Assembly (NCBI GenBank): GCA_026391355.1
Contig: JAPLDH010000012.1
Location: forward strand, 79,950-143,949
DNA: 64,000 nt
Direction: 5' to 3'
From: Bacteroidota bacterium
GTDB lineage: Bacteria; Bacteroidota; Bacteroidia; Bacteroidales; FEN-979
The notes beneath the pieces are model-generated. The model saw only the letters and a list, made by a program, of their open reading frames with translations, made no database searches and was not told the origin of the DNA. The position numbers and the translations under genes were made by a program. Each line of letters begins with the position of its first letter. Positions within the stretch are counted from its first letter, which is position 1. Of this stretch, positions 34,844 to 43,885 are shown piece after piece.

Positions 34844-35905
34844 ATGAAAAGAGTTGTCCTTGCAGTTGTTGTGATCATCGTACTCGTAGGTGCGTGTACT
34901 GCAACCCTTTTAATAAACAAGAAAAAGATCGACGCCAAATCGAAGATGGATGGTAACATTAAGAATATCCCTGTTTTCGTTCAGAAGATCAGGATGGAGA
35001 AAATTCCCGACAATTTCCTGATCAACGGGACCTTCTCCGCAATTCATGAATTGACGCTTGCTTCAGAAGGCCAGGGAAAAGTAGTCAGCTTGCTGTTTAC
35101 GACCGGCGATATTGTCCGTGAAGGCCAGGTTCTTGCAAGACTGGATGATGAGCTGATCCGCAGCAACCTCTCCCTTGCAGAGGCCAGCTTCGTGAAGTTG
35201 AAAAGCGATCTTCAGAAGGATGAAGGGTTGCTGAAAGCCGACGCCATCTCTTCCCAGCAGGTGGAGGATGTACGACTGATGGTTAAAAAAGCGGAAACCG
35301 ATGTTGTCACCCTGAAAAAACAGATGGACAATGCTTCCATCAAGGCGCCCATTGCAGGAACGATTGTTAAACGTTACATCGAGACCGGCTCGCTTGTTAT
35401 GCCGGGTTCGATGATTGCGGACATCGTGGATATCAGCCGGTTGAAATTCATTGCAAATGTCAGTGAAAGTGAAGCAGTACGCATCAATAAAGGATTGAAG
35501 ATAGCGCTTACCAGTTCCCTTTTCCAGGGTATTGAATACCAGGGGACAGTTTCATCAGTCGGCACCAGGGCCGATGAATCCAGGAGATTCCCCGTGGAAA
35601 TCGAGTTGGTAAACAACCTGAAATATCCCCTGAAAGCCGGTATGTTTGGCAGCGCCTCGTTTGGTTTCAACAGCGAACATGAAGCCCTGGTAATTCCCCG
35701 ACATTCCATTGTCGGAAGCATCCGTGATCCGAAGGTTTATGTGGTTGAGAATAACATTGCTGTTCTGCGAAATATCCGTATAGGTTCTGCCACCGATGAA
35801 TCTGTTGAAATACTTGATGGATTAAGGGAAGGAGAATATGTGGTTACTTCCGGACAGATCAACCTCGATAACAATACACCTGTTGCCATTGTCAATAACA
35901 AATAA
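34844..35905 (+). CDS. RND efflux periplasmic adaptor (membrane fusion protein)
   Basis: This 353-residue adaptor has an N-terminal membrane segment ending in LVGAC18, a possible lipobox. A lipoyl/biotinyl-like half (GQGKVVSLLFTTGDIVREGQ) leads into a helical hairpin (LAEASFVKLKSDLQKDEGLL) and back to the second lipoyl half (ASIKAPIAGTIVKRYIETGS). Beta-barrel and membrane-proximal domains follow. It links the permease to the TolC duct. It lies 11 bp before the permease gene. Confidence 0.94.
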   Translation: MKRVVLAVVVIIVLVGACTATLLINKKKIDAKSKMDGNIKNIPVFVQKIRMEKIPDNFLINGTFSAIHELTLASEGQGKVVSLLFTTGDIVREGQVLARLDDELIRSNLSLAEASFVKLKSDLQKDEGLLKADAISSQQVEDVRLMVKKAETDVVTLKKQMDNASIKAPIAGTIVKRYIETGSLVMPGSMIADIVDISRLKFIANVSESEAVRINKGLKIALTSSLFQGIEYQGTVSSVGTRADESRRFPVEIELVNNLKYPLKAGMFGSASFGFNSEHEALVIPRHSIVGSIRDPKVYVVENNIAVLRNIRIGSATDESVEILDGLREGEYVVTSGQINLDNNTPVAIVNNK

Positions 35906-35916
35906 TCGCGGAAGCC

Positions 35917-38900
35917 ATGAATATCTCAGAACTCGCCATAAAACGTCCGACACTGATCGTTGTGATCTTTACCGTGCTGACTTTCCTGGGAATTGTCAGT
36001 TACCGCTCCCTGAACTATGAATTGCTTCCCAAATACTCTGAACCGGTACTGGTGATCTACACGGTATATCCGGGCGCATCCCCCAGTGAGGTCGAGAACT
36101 CGGTCACAAAAAAGATCGAAGATGCGATCTCTTCCCTCGAAGGCATCGATAACATTCAAAGTACTTCCTATGAAGCTGCGTCGGTGACGGTCATTATTTT
36201 CAACAACAGCACCAACATGGACAAGGCGCTTGAAAATGCCACCCGCAAGATCGGGAACATTGAATTCCTGCTGCCTAAAGATGTACTCAAACCGGTCATT
36301 TCCAACTTCAGCATTGATGATCTCCCGATCATGCGTTTGGGGATTACAGCGAATATCCCTGCAACGGAACTCTATGACCTTGTGAAGTATAAGCTTCAAC
36401 CAATGATTTCTACTACCCAGGGGATTTCACAGGTGGATATTACAGGGGGTGAGGAACGAGAGATCAGGATCAATGTCGACAATGAGCGGCTCAAAGCCCA
36501 CAAATTGTCGATCATGCAGGTTACACAAGCCATCCAGTCAGCCAACATGGAGTTCCCGACAGGCAAGATCAAAAATCAGAGCCAGGAGGTGATCATCCGT
36601 ATGTCGGGGAAATTTACCTCACTGAGAGATCTGAAAGAACTCGTGCTGACCACCGATGGCACGGGCAGCCCGGTGAAACTTGGCGATGTCGCAGAGGTGC
36701 AGGATACGAAGAAGGAGACAACAAGCATCAGCCGGCTGAACGGGAACAACTCCCTTGGCCTCCTGATTTTCAAGCAGCCGGACGGGAACGAGGTTAAGAT
36801 CAGCGAAAAGGTAAAGGAATCGATTAAAAATATTGAAGCGATCTATGCATCAAAGGGGTTGAAGTTCTCCATTGCGAATGATACTTCCGAGTTCACCCTG
36901 GTTTCGGCAAATGCCGTCATGAAGGACCTGCTGCTGGCCATATTGCTGGTATCCCTTGTGATGCTTGTTTTCCTGCACAGCATCCGCAACTCGTTTATCA
37001 TCATGGTGGCCATTCCTGCATCCCTGATCTCGGTATTTACGGGGATGTACCTGCTGAACTTCTCCATGAACATCATCTCGATGGTGGCCATGTCGCTGGT
37101 GATCGGGATCCTGGTGGATGATTCGATCGTGGTACTGGAGAATATCTACCGGCACCTGGAAATGGGCAAAGACCGCCGGAAAGCGGCCATCGACGGACGA
37201 AAAGAGATCAATTACACAGCCATTTCCATTACCATGGTAGATGTGGTGGTTTTCCTCCCAATTGCTGTCATCACAAGTATGATCTCTGGTCTCCTCCGTC
37301 AATTTGCATTGGTGGTGGTTGTTTCAACGCTGCTTAGCCTCTTCGTATCGTTCACCGTTACTCCGTTATTGGCTTCCAGGCTCGCAAACAATAAAAAGTA
37401 TCGTCCCGGAAGCTTTCTACGAAGAGTGACAGATGGTTTTGAAAAAGGTGTATCGGCTTTCACGGAACGTTACAGCGGGATCCTTGCATGGGCTCTGCAC
37501 CATAAAGCAATCACCATGATCGCCGTTACGGTTCTCTTTATCGGTTCTGTTTCCCTCGTGGGAATGGGCTTTATCGGAAGTGAATTCATCTCTATCGGCG
37601 ACCGTGGTGAGGTGATCATCAATCTTGAGTTGCCAAAGAATTCCACCATTGAACAAACCAACCAGACTACACTCAGAGCTGAGAAATACCTGATGCAAAA
37701 AAAGGAAGTGACGAGCATTTTCACCTCTGTCGGCTCTTCTACGAGTTTCTTTGGAGGTGGAAGTGATGCCTATAAATCAGAGATGCATATTAAGATGGTC
37801 CCAAAAGAGAAAAGGGCTATAACTGCGGAACAGTTCACGCTTGACATGAAGAAGGAGTTGATGCAGTTGCTTCCCGGTACAAAGGTCAGGTCCACCATAG
37901 TTTCATTGATGGGAACCTCTGATATGGACCCGATCCAGATCGTGCTGACCGGGCCGGATATGGATTCGCTAAGTGTATGTGCCGACAGGGTGATGGCAGA
38001 GATGAAGAAAGTGCCGGGAACCTATGAAGTGAAACTCTCTGTTGAATCCGGCAATCCTGAAGTGGACATCCGCCTGGAGAAGGATAAAATGGCTGATCTC
38101 GGGCTTTCCACAGCTATGGTCGGGTTGACCCTGCAGAATGCATTCAGCGGGAATACCGATGCTAAATTCCGCGCAGGTGAAAATGAATACGATATCAATA
38201 TCATGCTTGACCAGTTTAACCGGAGGAGTATTCAGGACATTGCAGGTCTGACGTTCGTCAACAACCGTGGACAGTTGATCCAGTTGAACCAGTTTGCCAA
38301 TATAAAGCCATCCAGTGGCACTACCATTTTACAACGATATAACCGGATGCCTTCTATTTCGGTAAACTCGCAGGTTATCGGCAGACCCGTTGGGAGTGTT
38401 GGAGATGACGTGATGAAAGGACTGAAAAAGGTGAACCTTCCGAAAGAGGTAACACTGACGCCGGAAGGCGATATGAAATACCAGACAGAAGCTTTCGGAA
38501 GCCTGTTGATTGCCTTTCTTGCCTCCATCCTTTTCGTTTACCTGATCATGGTTGCCCTGTATGATTCCTATCTTTACCCGTTTGTGGTTCTTTTCTCGAT
38601 CCCGCTGGCCATTATCGGAGCTTTGCTCGCTTTGGGACTAACCATGCAATCACTCACCATTTTTTCGATCCTTGGAATGATCATGCTGGTGGGTTTGGTA
38701 GGCAAGAATGCAATTTTGCTGGTCGATTTCACGAACCAGCGAAAGAGCGAAGGACTGTCGACGGTTCAGGCACTGATCGACGCAGGCAAGGTTCGTATGC
38801 GTCCCATTCTGATGACCACCTTTTCGATGATCTTCGGGATGATGCCGATCGCCCTTGCTTCCGGGGCTGGCTCTGAATGGAAGAACGGTATGGCCTGGGC

Positions 38901-39063
38901 GCTGATCGGCGGGCTGACCAGCTCGATGTTCCTCACCCTGATCGTAGTGCCGGTGGTGTACCTGATGTTTGATAATATCAAGGCGAAGATGGCGGGCGCT
39001 TCGACTCCCCCGGGCACTTCGACAAGGCTCAGTGCCCGGGGAGTCGAGCCAACCGGGCACTGA
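35917..39063 (+). CDS. RND multidrug efflux permease (HAE-1 type)
   Basis: This 1048-residue inner-membrane pump has 12 membrane helices and two large periplasmic loops. Family signatures include MNISELAIKRPTLIVVIF at TM1, GILVDDSIVVLENI in TM4 carrying the proton-relay Asp pair (~400), and VGLVGKNAILLVDF in TM10. It expels drugs, bile salts or lipophilic toxins using the proton gradient. The last ~20 residues (AGASTPPGTSTRLSARGV...) are encoded by a CCGGGCACT hairpin repeat, not by family-conserved sequence, so the original stop appears to have been lost. The rest of the protein is complete. Confidence 0.95.
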   Translation: MNISELAIKRPTLIVVIFTVLTFLGIVSYRSLNYELLPKYSEPVLVIYTVYPGASPSEVENSVTKKIEDAISSLEGIDNIQSTSYEAASVTVIIFNNSTNMDKALENATRKIGNIEFLLPKDVLKPVISNFSIDDLPIMRLGITANIPATELYDLVKYKLQPMISTTQGISQVDITGGEEREIRINVDNERLKAHKLSIMQVTQAIQSANMEFPTGKIKNQSQEVIIRMSGKFTSLRDLKELVLTTDGTGSPVKLGDVAEVQDTKKETTSISRLNGNNSLGLLIFKQPDGNEVKISEKVKESIKNIEAIYASKGLKFSIANDTSEFTLVSANAVMKDLLLAILLVSLVMLVFLHSIRNSFIIMVAIPASLISVFTGMYLLNFSMNIISMVAMSLVIGILVDDSIVVLENIYRHLEMGKDRRKAAIDGRKEINYTAISITMVDVVVFLPIAVITSMISGLLRQFALVVVVSTLLSLFVSFTVTPLLASRLANNKKYRPGSFLRRVTDGFEKGVSAFTERYSGILAWALHHKAITMIAVTVLFIGSVSLVGMGFIGSEFISIGDRGEVIINLELPKNSTIEQTNQTTLRAEKYLMQKKEVTSIFTSVGSSTSFFGGGSDAYKSEMHIKMVPKEKRAITAEQFTLDMKKELMQLLPGTKVRSTIVSLMGTSDMDPIQIVLTGPDMDSLSVCADRVMAEMKKVPGTYEVKLSVESGNPEVDIRLEKDKMADLGLSTAMVGLTLQNAFSGNTDAKFRAGENEYDINIMLDQFNRRSIQDIAGLTFVNNRGQLIQLNQFANIKPSSGTTILQRYNRMPSISVNSQVIGRPVGSVGDDVMKGLKKVNLPKEVTLTPEGDMKYQTEAFGSLLIAFLASILFVYLIMVALYDSYLYPFVVLFSIPLAIIGALLALGLTMQSLTIFSILGMIMLVGLVGKNAILLVDFTNQRKSEGLSTVQALIDAGKVRMRPILMTTFSMIFGMMPIALASGAGSEWKNGMAWALIGGLTSSMFLTLIVVPVVYLMFDNIKAKMAGASTPPGTSTRLSARGVEPTGH

Positions 39064-39100
39064 GAACCGGGCACTTCGACAAAGCTCAGTGCCCGGGGAG
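39002..39100. repeat. Two CCGGGCACT-AGTGCCCGG hairpin repeats
   Basis: Hairpin 1 spans 39002-39046 (CGACTCCCCCGGGCACT paired with AGTGCCCGGGGAGTCG); hairpin 2 spans 39067-39100. Both contain a TTCGACAAxGCTC loop. The first lies within the reading frame of the RND permease and encodes its tail. Confidence 0.85.
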
Positions 39101-39125
39101 TTTACCATGCACCTCATCCCCTGCA

Positions 39126-39149
39126 CCTCTTCTCCTTAAGGAGAAGGGG
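39126..39149 (+). terminator. CTTCTCCTTAAGGAGAAG hairpin after the efflux operon
   Basis: CCTCTTCTCCTT and AAGGAGAAGGGG form a tight hairpin in the 120-bp gap between the converging permease and tail-fibre-like genes. No strong T-run follows, so it may be another hairpin repeat that happens to end transcription on both strands. Confidence 0.4.
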
Positions 39150-39183
39150 ACGAGGGTTAAGGTGAAAAAACTAAAGTATATCG

Positions 39184-42144
39184 TTATTGGGTTTTCTTTT
39201 GTTCAAGCGCTTCGAGCCGCTTCAGGATTGCTTCATTCTCCTTTTTCAGTTGTTCATTCTGAGCCGCCAGTTCCTTTACTGCTTTCACAAGCGGAACGAC
39301 GAATAATCCGTATCGTAACCTGTAAGAATCCTGTACATTTCCCGGTGTGACCACCCCATTGAAGTCATATCCGAGTTCCTTCGCTGCCTGCTCAACTTCC
39401 TGGGCAAGGAAACCAGTCTGTTTCACCGGGATAACCTTTTCTGACATTTTCCTGATGTCTTCATCATTATCCATGCGGAAATGCGAAATCATCTCCGGAA
39501 TATTCTTATAATAGGTCACCGGCCGCAACTTGTTAATGAAATCAAGGCCGGGTACTGATTCGGATATACCGGTCTTAAACCGTTCATCGGAAGTAGAACT
39601 CCATTCAACACCCCCGCCAATTATTTCGGTATATACATTGCCAACATAGGTCTCGTTGCTGTTATAAACCTGGGCATACCACCCGAGCGCAGTTGAGTTG
39701 ATGTATGAATCACCGGAAAATAAGGCATTAAACCCGATTGCCGTGTTGTGATCACCGCCGTAATTTGCTTCCAGTGCATGAGCTCCGAGGGCAGTGTTGC
39801 CATCACCTGAATTGGTATTATATGCCGATCTTTCCCCGATCGCAGTATTGCTTTCACCCCAGTTGTTGAAATAAAGAGATTCAACGCCAATGGCTGTATT
39901 CCTGCTGTCCCATGGTGTTCCGCCATTGGCAAACGCCTGGTTGTGTAATGCATCTTTTCCAACCGCCGTATTCTTGTTTCCGTTGATGTTGTTCTGTAAT
40001 GAACCACTGCCCAACGCAGTATTCCATGCTCCCGCCGTATTGGCATTCAACGCTTCCGCGCCAACCGACGCATTATGGGATCCTGTTGTGTTATGTTCGC
40101 TGGCATACACGCCTATGGCCGTATTACTATCCCCTTCAATATTATTTGCCAGGGCATATACCCCGCTGGCGGTGTTGAAAACTCCCGATTCATTGCTATA
40201 CATCGCATGTCTCCCTATTGCCGTATTATTACTCCCTGAATTCGTATAAAGGGCAGATACCCCGACGGCGGTATTGTAACAAGACGTATTATTATTATAT
40301 AGCGCCTGGAATCCGATTGCGGTATTATCCTGGCCGGCGATGTTCCCGAACAATGCCAAACGGCCTAAGGCAGTGTTTTGATATCCGTAACCATTATAAC
40401 AAAGCGCCTGGTCCCCGACCGCAGTGTTGTAATAACCAGTATTGTGTTCAGGGGTTTGAACTCCCATCAGGGCCTGGTAGCCAACGGCTGTATTACATTT
40501 GTCTAAAGGTAATGTGTAATTATCCGCGTTTAACATGGCCTGGTAACCGATTGCAGTGATCCTGCTATTGGCGACATTGGAAAATAATGCATCTTTCCCT
40601 ATCGCAACGTTTTTTTCTCCGGTGACATTGGAATATAATGCATAACTCCCGATCGCAATGTTTTTTTCTGCGACAGTGTTTTGTCTCGCGGCTTTGTAAC
40701 CGATAAAGACATTGTCATTCGTGGAAAGATCGTCATTTTGTCCGGCCTCTTCACCTATGAAAACGGAGCGTCCGCTATTCATGGGTTCCAGCCGGGAACT
40801 GTCCATGACCCATTTTTCAGTCCCTGCCAGGTTGAAACGGATTTTATCTTCATCCGTTGTTTTTTCTACCTGGACCTTTGTATCCCCATCGGTATCCTGG
40901 ATCCTGATACTGAACGGAATAGTGGACCAACTCATTACACCCGTTGCGTTGGTTGAAAGGAATTGTCCGTTTGTTCCTGGATCTTTCGGCAAGGTGATGG
41001 TATTATTTCCATCCTGTGCCTGGGCTTTAATCGAAGTATAATTGCTTCCGCTGCCACTGGGTTCATATAACATCAGTTCACCGGCAGTCCCTGTATTCGA
41101 AAGGGCAAAATTACCGTCGCCGACTGTCAGTTTTTGCCCGGGATTCGTAGTCCCGATCCCGATCTTTTTGGTGGAAATATCACCAAAAAGAAGGTCGGAT
41201 GCCCCGATGATCATTTTACTGGAAGCGGTAGCTGAAAGACCGCCGATATCATACCCGATCATAATGTTATTGGCTCCGCTCGTTATATTACTCCCTGCCT
41301 GATACCCTAAAAGGATGTTGCTCGATCCGCTAGTAAGAAGATAACCCGCCCTGTACCCGAAAATCGAATTATTGGATTTGCTGAATCCGGAGGAACCAAA
41401 ACCGGCATTAAAACCCACGGCCACATTTCCAAAACCGTTCCGGTTAAATCCCAGTGCATATTCACCGATCGCTGTATTCTCATATCCATTCAGATTCCCA
41501 TCCATGGCTGATACACCCACAGCCGTATTACTATACCCTGAATTGTTGGAAGTCATGGCCGCAGATCCGATCGCAGTATTGTTATAGCTGTTACTGTTTG
41601 TTAAGGCTGCCCCGCCTAAAGCGGTATTGTAATACCCCGACGTATTCATGCCCAGGGCATTCAGGCCGATCCCGACATTGCTGTTAAAATACATAGGATT
41701 ATCCATTGACCCGGCGCCCATCCCGATATAAACCGATCCTCCCGAATTCCAGGGCTCCAGCCTGGTACCGGTCATCAGCCAATGTTCCGTGCCACCAAGG
41801 CTAAAATGTATCTGGTCATCATCTGGATACTTTTCCACCAATATCTTTGTGTCGTCATCAGCATCGGTAAGCCCGCTGCTACTTGAGGCTGCACGGATCC
41901 ATGCGTCATGATAGTACCAGAGACCTTTCAGGTCGGTATCGTACACGATCAGCCCCTGGGCAGGATTTATTATGGTAAGCCGTTCAACAGTTGTCATCCG
42001 CGGGATCAATAGTCCCAGGGTTGAGGATTTGACATCCAGCATGGATGAAGAATTGGGAGCGCTATTATCACTGTTGATAGCGACCTGGGCAAATGTTCCT
42101 ATGGAGATTGACAGGAAGATCAAAACAATAACAAAGGTTTTCAT
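39184..42144 (-). CDS. Trimeric adhesin/tail-fibre-like protein with S74 chaperone
   Basis: This 986-residue secreted protein has a signal peptide (MKTFVIVLIFLSISIGTFAQ). Two similar long modules each begin with a DDDTKxxVEK...NSGxSVxIGxxAG unit (~95-160 and ~415-470) and continue into dozens of ~14-residue NTAIGxxAL turns, as in YadA-like trimeric head domains. At the C-terminus an S74 intramolecular chaperone starts with S852-DERF-K857 (Ser/Lys dyad for self-cleavage) and ends in a coiled coil (~955-982). Phage tail spikes and some bacterial surface proteins share this layout. No phage genes adjoin it, so a bacterial surface fibre is more likely. Expected product: a trimer released from its chaperone after folding. 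Confidence 0.88.
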   Translation of the reverse strand: MKTFVIVLIFLSISIGTFAQVAINSDNSAPNSSSMLDVKSSTLGLLIPRMTTVERLTIINPAQGLIVYDTDLKGLWYYHDAWIRAASSSSGLTDADDDTKILVEKYPDDDQIHFSLGGTEHWLMTGTRLEPWNSGGSVYIGMGAGSMDNPMYFNSNVGIGLNALGMNTSGYYNTALGGAALTNSNSYNNTAIGSAAMTSNNSGYSNTAVGVSAMDGNLNGYENTAIGEYALGFNRNGFGNVAVGFNAGFGSSGFSKSNNSIFGYRAGYLLTSGSSNILLGYQAGSNITSGANNIMIGYDIGGLSATASSKMIIGASDLLFGDISTKKIGIGTTNPGQKLTVGDGNFALSNTGTAGELMLYEPSGSGSNYTSIKAQAQDGNNTITLPKDPGTNGQFLSTNATGVMSWSTIPFSIRIQDTDGDTKVQVEKTTDEDKIRFNLAGTEKWVMDSSRLEPMNSGRSVFIGEEAGQNDDLSTNDNVFIGYKAARQNTVAEKNIAIGSYALYSNVTGEKNVAIGKDALFSNVANSRITAIGYQAMLNADNYTLPLDKCNTAVGYQALMGVQTPEHNTGYYNTAVGDQALCYNGYGYQNTALGRLALFGNIAGQDNTAIGFQALYNNNTSCYNTAVGVSALYTNSGSNNTAIGRHAMYSNESGVFNTASGVYALANNIEGDSNTAIGVYASEHNTTGSHNASVGAEALNANTAGAWNTALGSGSLQNNINGNKNTAVGKDALHNQAFANGGTPWDSRNTAIGVESLYFNNWGESNTAIGERSAYNTNSGDGNTALGAHALEANYGGDHNTAIGFNALFSGDSYINSTALGWYAQVYNSNETYVGNVYTEIIGGGVEWSSTSDERFKTGISESVPGLDFINKLRPVTYYKNIPEMISHFRMDNDEDIRKMSEKVIPVKQTGFLAQEVEQAAKELGYDFNGVVTPGNVQDSYRLRYGLFVVPLVKAVKELAAQNEQLKKENEAILKRLEALEQKKTQ

Positions 42145-42570
42145 GGTTCATTCCTTTTTAAATTCAGGTTAATACTGTCGAAAGTAAAAAAACATATACG
42201 GCCGGGTTGAAAATGATCCGGATTATCTGAACCCGGCGAGACCCGGGCAATCAAAACAGAAAAGAAAAGAAAAAACACTAAGGGAATCATAATGTTCAGT
42301 AAAATAGAAAAACAAATAATACTGACCGGCTAAAATACCCAAGGATGGGGTAAATCCCTGAGGATTTTACCCAATGTTGTACTTTCTGGTTGCAAACTAA
42401 AAAGGAACAACATGCGTAAAGATACAAAATAAAAGTATTGAACACCCAATTATTAAGAAATAAATGTTATATTATTATTACTCCATCAGTTGCTTCAAAA
42501 CCTTGTAAATCGTAAATAATTTGGGTTTATCTTTGGAAAAAATCTAAATAACATTCAAAATTAACTACAA
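42145..42570. other. Divergent promoter region
   Basis: This 426-bp gap separates the divergent fibre gene and mntH. It has a near-consensus minus-strand -7 box (TACTTTCG at 42179-42186), an imperfect GGGTAAATCC/GGATTTTACCC hairpin (42347-42372) and the mntH -7 box. I see nothing else, and no metal-regulator operator I can name. Confidence 0.6.
42528..42535 (+). promoter_or_regulatory. Bacteroidota -7 box for mntH
   Basis: TATCTTTG is an exact TAnnTTTG match 35 bases before ATG 42571. The nearest -33-like word, CCTTG, is a poor match with 22-base spacing. Confidence 0.5.
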
Positions 42571-43836
42571 ATGCCCCTTGATTTTTTAAAAAATCTTGAC
42601 CCGAAGGATCACAAGCCGGCGTATGGCGGGCTTGACATAATAAAGTACATCGGTCCGGGGCTGCTGGTCACGATCGGGTTTATTGATCCGGGCAACTGGG
42701 CGTCCAATATAGCGGCTGGTTCTTCCTACGGTTACCAGCTTCTGTGGATCGTCACCCTCTCCACCATCATGCTGATCGTACTTCAGCATAATGTGGCACA
42801 TCTCGGCATTGCAACTGGTCTTTGTCTTGCCGAAGCAGCCACCAGGTTTACACCGAAGAAGGTTTCAACAGCGATTCTGATCTCTGCGATGGGAGCTTCC
42901 GTTTCGACCTCGCTTGCAGAGATCCTGGGTGCTGCCATTGCGTTGAACATGCTCTTTCACATCCCGGTTCCTGCAGGGGCATTCCTGACCTTTATCTTTG
43001 TCCTGATCATGCTGTTAACAAACAGCTACCGCAAGATCGAAAAGTTTATCATTGCCTTTGTTTCCATTATAGGACTCTCATTTTTATACGAGCTGACCCT
43101 TGTTCATATTGATTGGGGAGCGACCGCTATAGGCCTTGTCAAACCCACCATTCCACAGGGATCGATGATCATTATCATGAGTATTCTTGGGGCGGTGGTC
43201 ATGCCGCACAACCTTTTTCTTCATTCCGAGATCATCCAGAGCCGGCAGTGGAACCTTGAAAACGAGAAAGTCATCAGGAAACAACTTGATTTCGAATTTT
43301 TCGATACCCTGTTTTCAATGATTATCGGTTGGGCTATCAACTGTTCCATCATCATCCTCGCCACTACCTCCTTCTTTCATAATCATGTCATGGTAACCGA
43401 ACTCGAACAGGCGCAAAAGATACTGACTCCCTTGCTTGGGAACCACTCGGGTGAAGTTTTCGCCATTGCCCTCCTGTTTGCAGGGATTGCCTCCACGGTG
43501 ACCTCGGGGATGGCAGGTGGGTCGATCTTTTCCGGTCTCTTTTCCGAACCCTATGATATCAAGGATAATCATTCGCGGCTGGGTGTTCTGATCTCCCTTG
43601 TATTTGCTGTGCTGATCATTTTCTTTATCCGGAATCCCTTCCAGGGCCTGATCATTTCACAAATGATCCTCAGCATACAACTTCCGGTTACCATTATCCT
43701 GCAGCTTTACCTCACCTCATCGAAGAAGGTGATGGGAAAATATGTAAATAAACTTCCTACAAAGATTCTGTTAACAGGCGTAGGTTCACTTGTGGTCTAT
43801 CTGAATATTAAACTCCTGATCGATTTTATATTCTAA
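42571..43836 (+). CDS. mntH: Nramp-family divalent metal transporter
   Basis: This 421-residue protein has about 11 membrane helices. The Nramp metal site is intact: D39-PG-N42 in TM1 (GFIDPGNWAS) and M211-PHN214 in TM6 (AVVMPHNLFLHS). Asp, Asn and Met are the ligands that favour Mn2+/Fe2+ over Ca2+ and Mg2+. It imports manganese or iron with protons. The gene is divergent from the fibre gene and has its own -7 box. The PHP-like gene follows 49 bp later on the same strand and may be co-transcribed. Confidence 0.95.
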   Translation: MPLDFLKNLDPKDHKPAYGGLDIIKYIGPGLLVTIGFIDPGNWASNIAAGSSYGYQLLWIVTLSTIMLIVLQHNVAHLGIATGLCLAEAATRFTPKKVSTAILISAMGASVSTSLAEILGAAIALNMLFHIPVPAGAFLTFIFVLIMLLTNSYRKIEKFIIAFVSIIGLSFLYELTLVHIDWGATAIGLVKPTIPQGSMIIIMSILGAVVMPHNLFLHSEIIQSRQWNLENEKVIRKQLDFEFFDTLFSMIIGWAINCSIIILATTSFFHNHVMVTELEQAQKILTPLLGNHSGEVFAIALLFAGIASTVTSGMAGGSIFSGLFSEPYDIKDNHSRLGVLISLVFAVLIIFFIRNPFQGLIISQMILSIQLPVTIILQLYLTSSKKVMGKYVNKLPTKILLTGVGSLVVYLNIKLLIDFIF

Positions 43837-43885
43837 TTCATTGTACATTTGATGCTTCGCTTTCAGTAACCGAACCCTTACAGAT

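Noticed and set aside
39890..41687. Several plus-strand open frames across the fibre gene
   Set aside because: They are antisense shadows of a repetitive gene and their translations are low-complexity copies of one another.
39600..41700. Regularly spaced short DNA repeats resembling a CRISPR array
   Set aside because: They are the codons of the NTAIGxxAL protein repeats in one long open frame; the repeats vary in sequence and there are no separate spacers.
39184..42144. Prophage tail module
   Set aside because: The protein has a bacterial signal peptide and its neighbours are efflux and metal-transport genes, with no capsid, terminase or baseplate genes.
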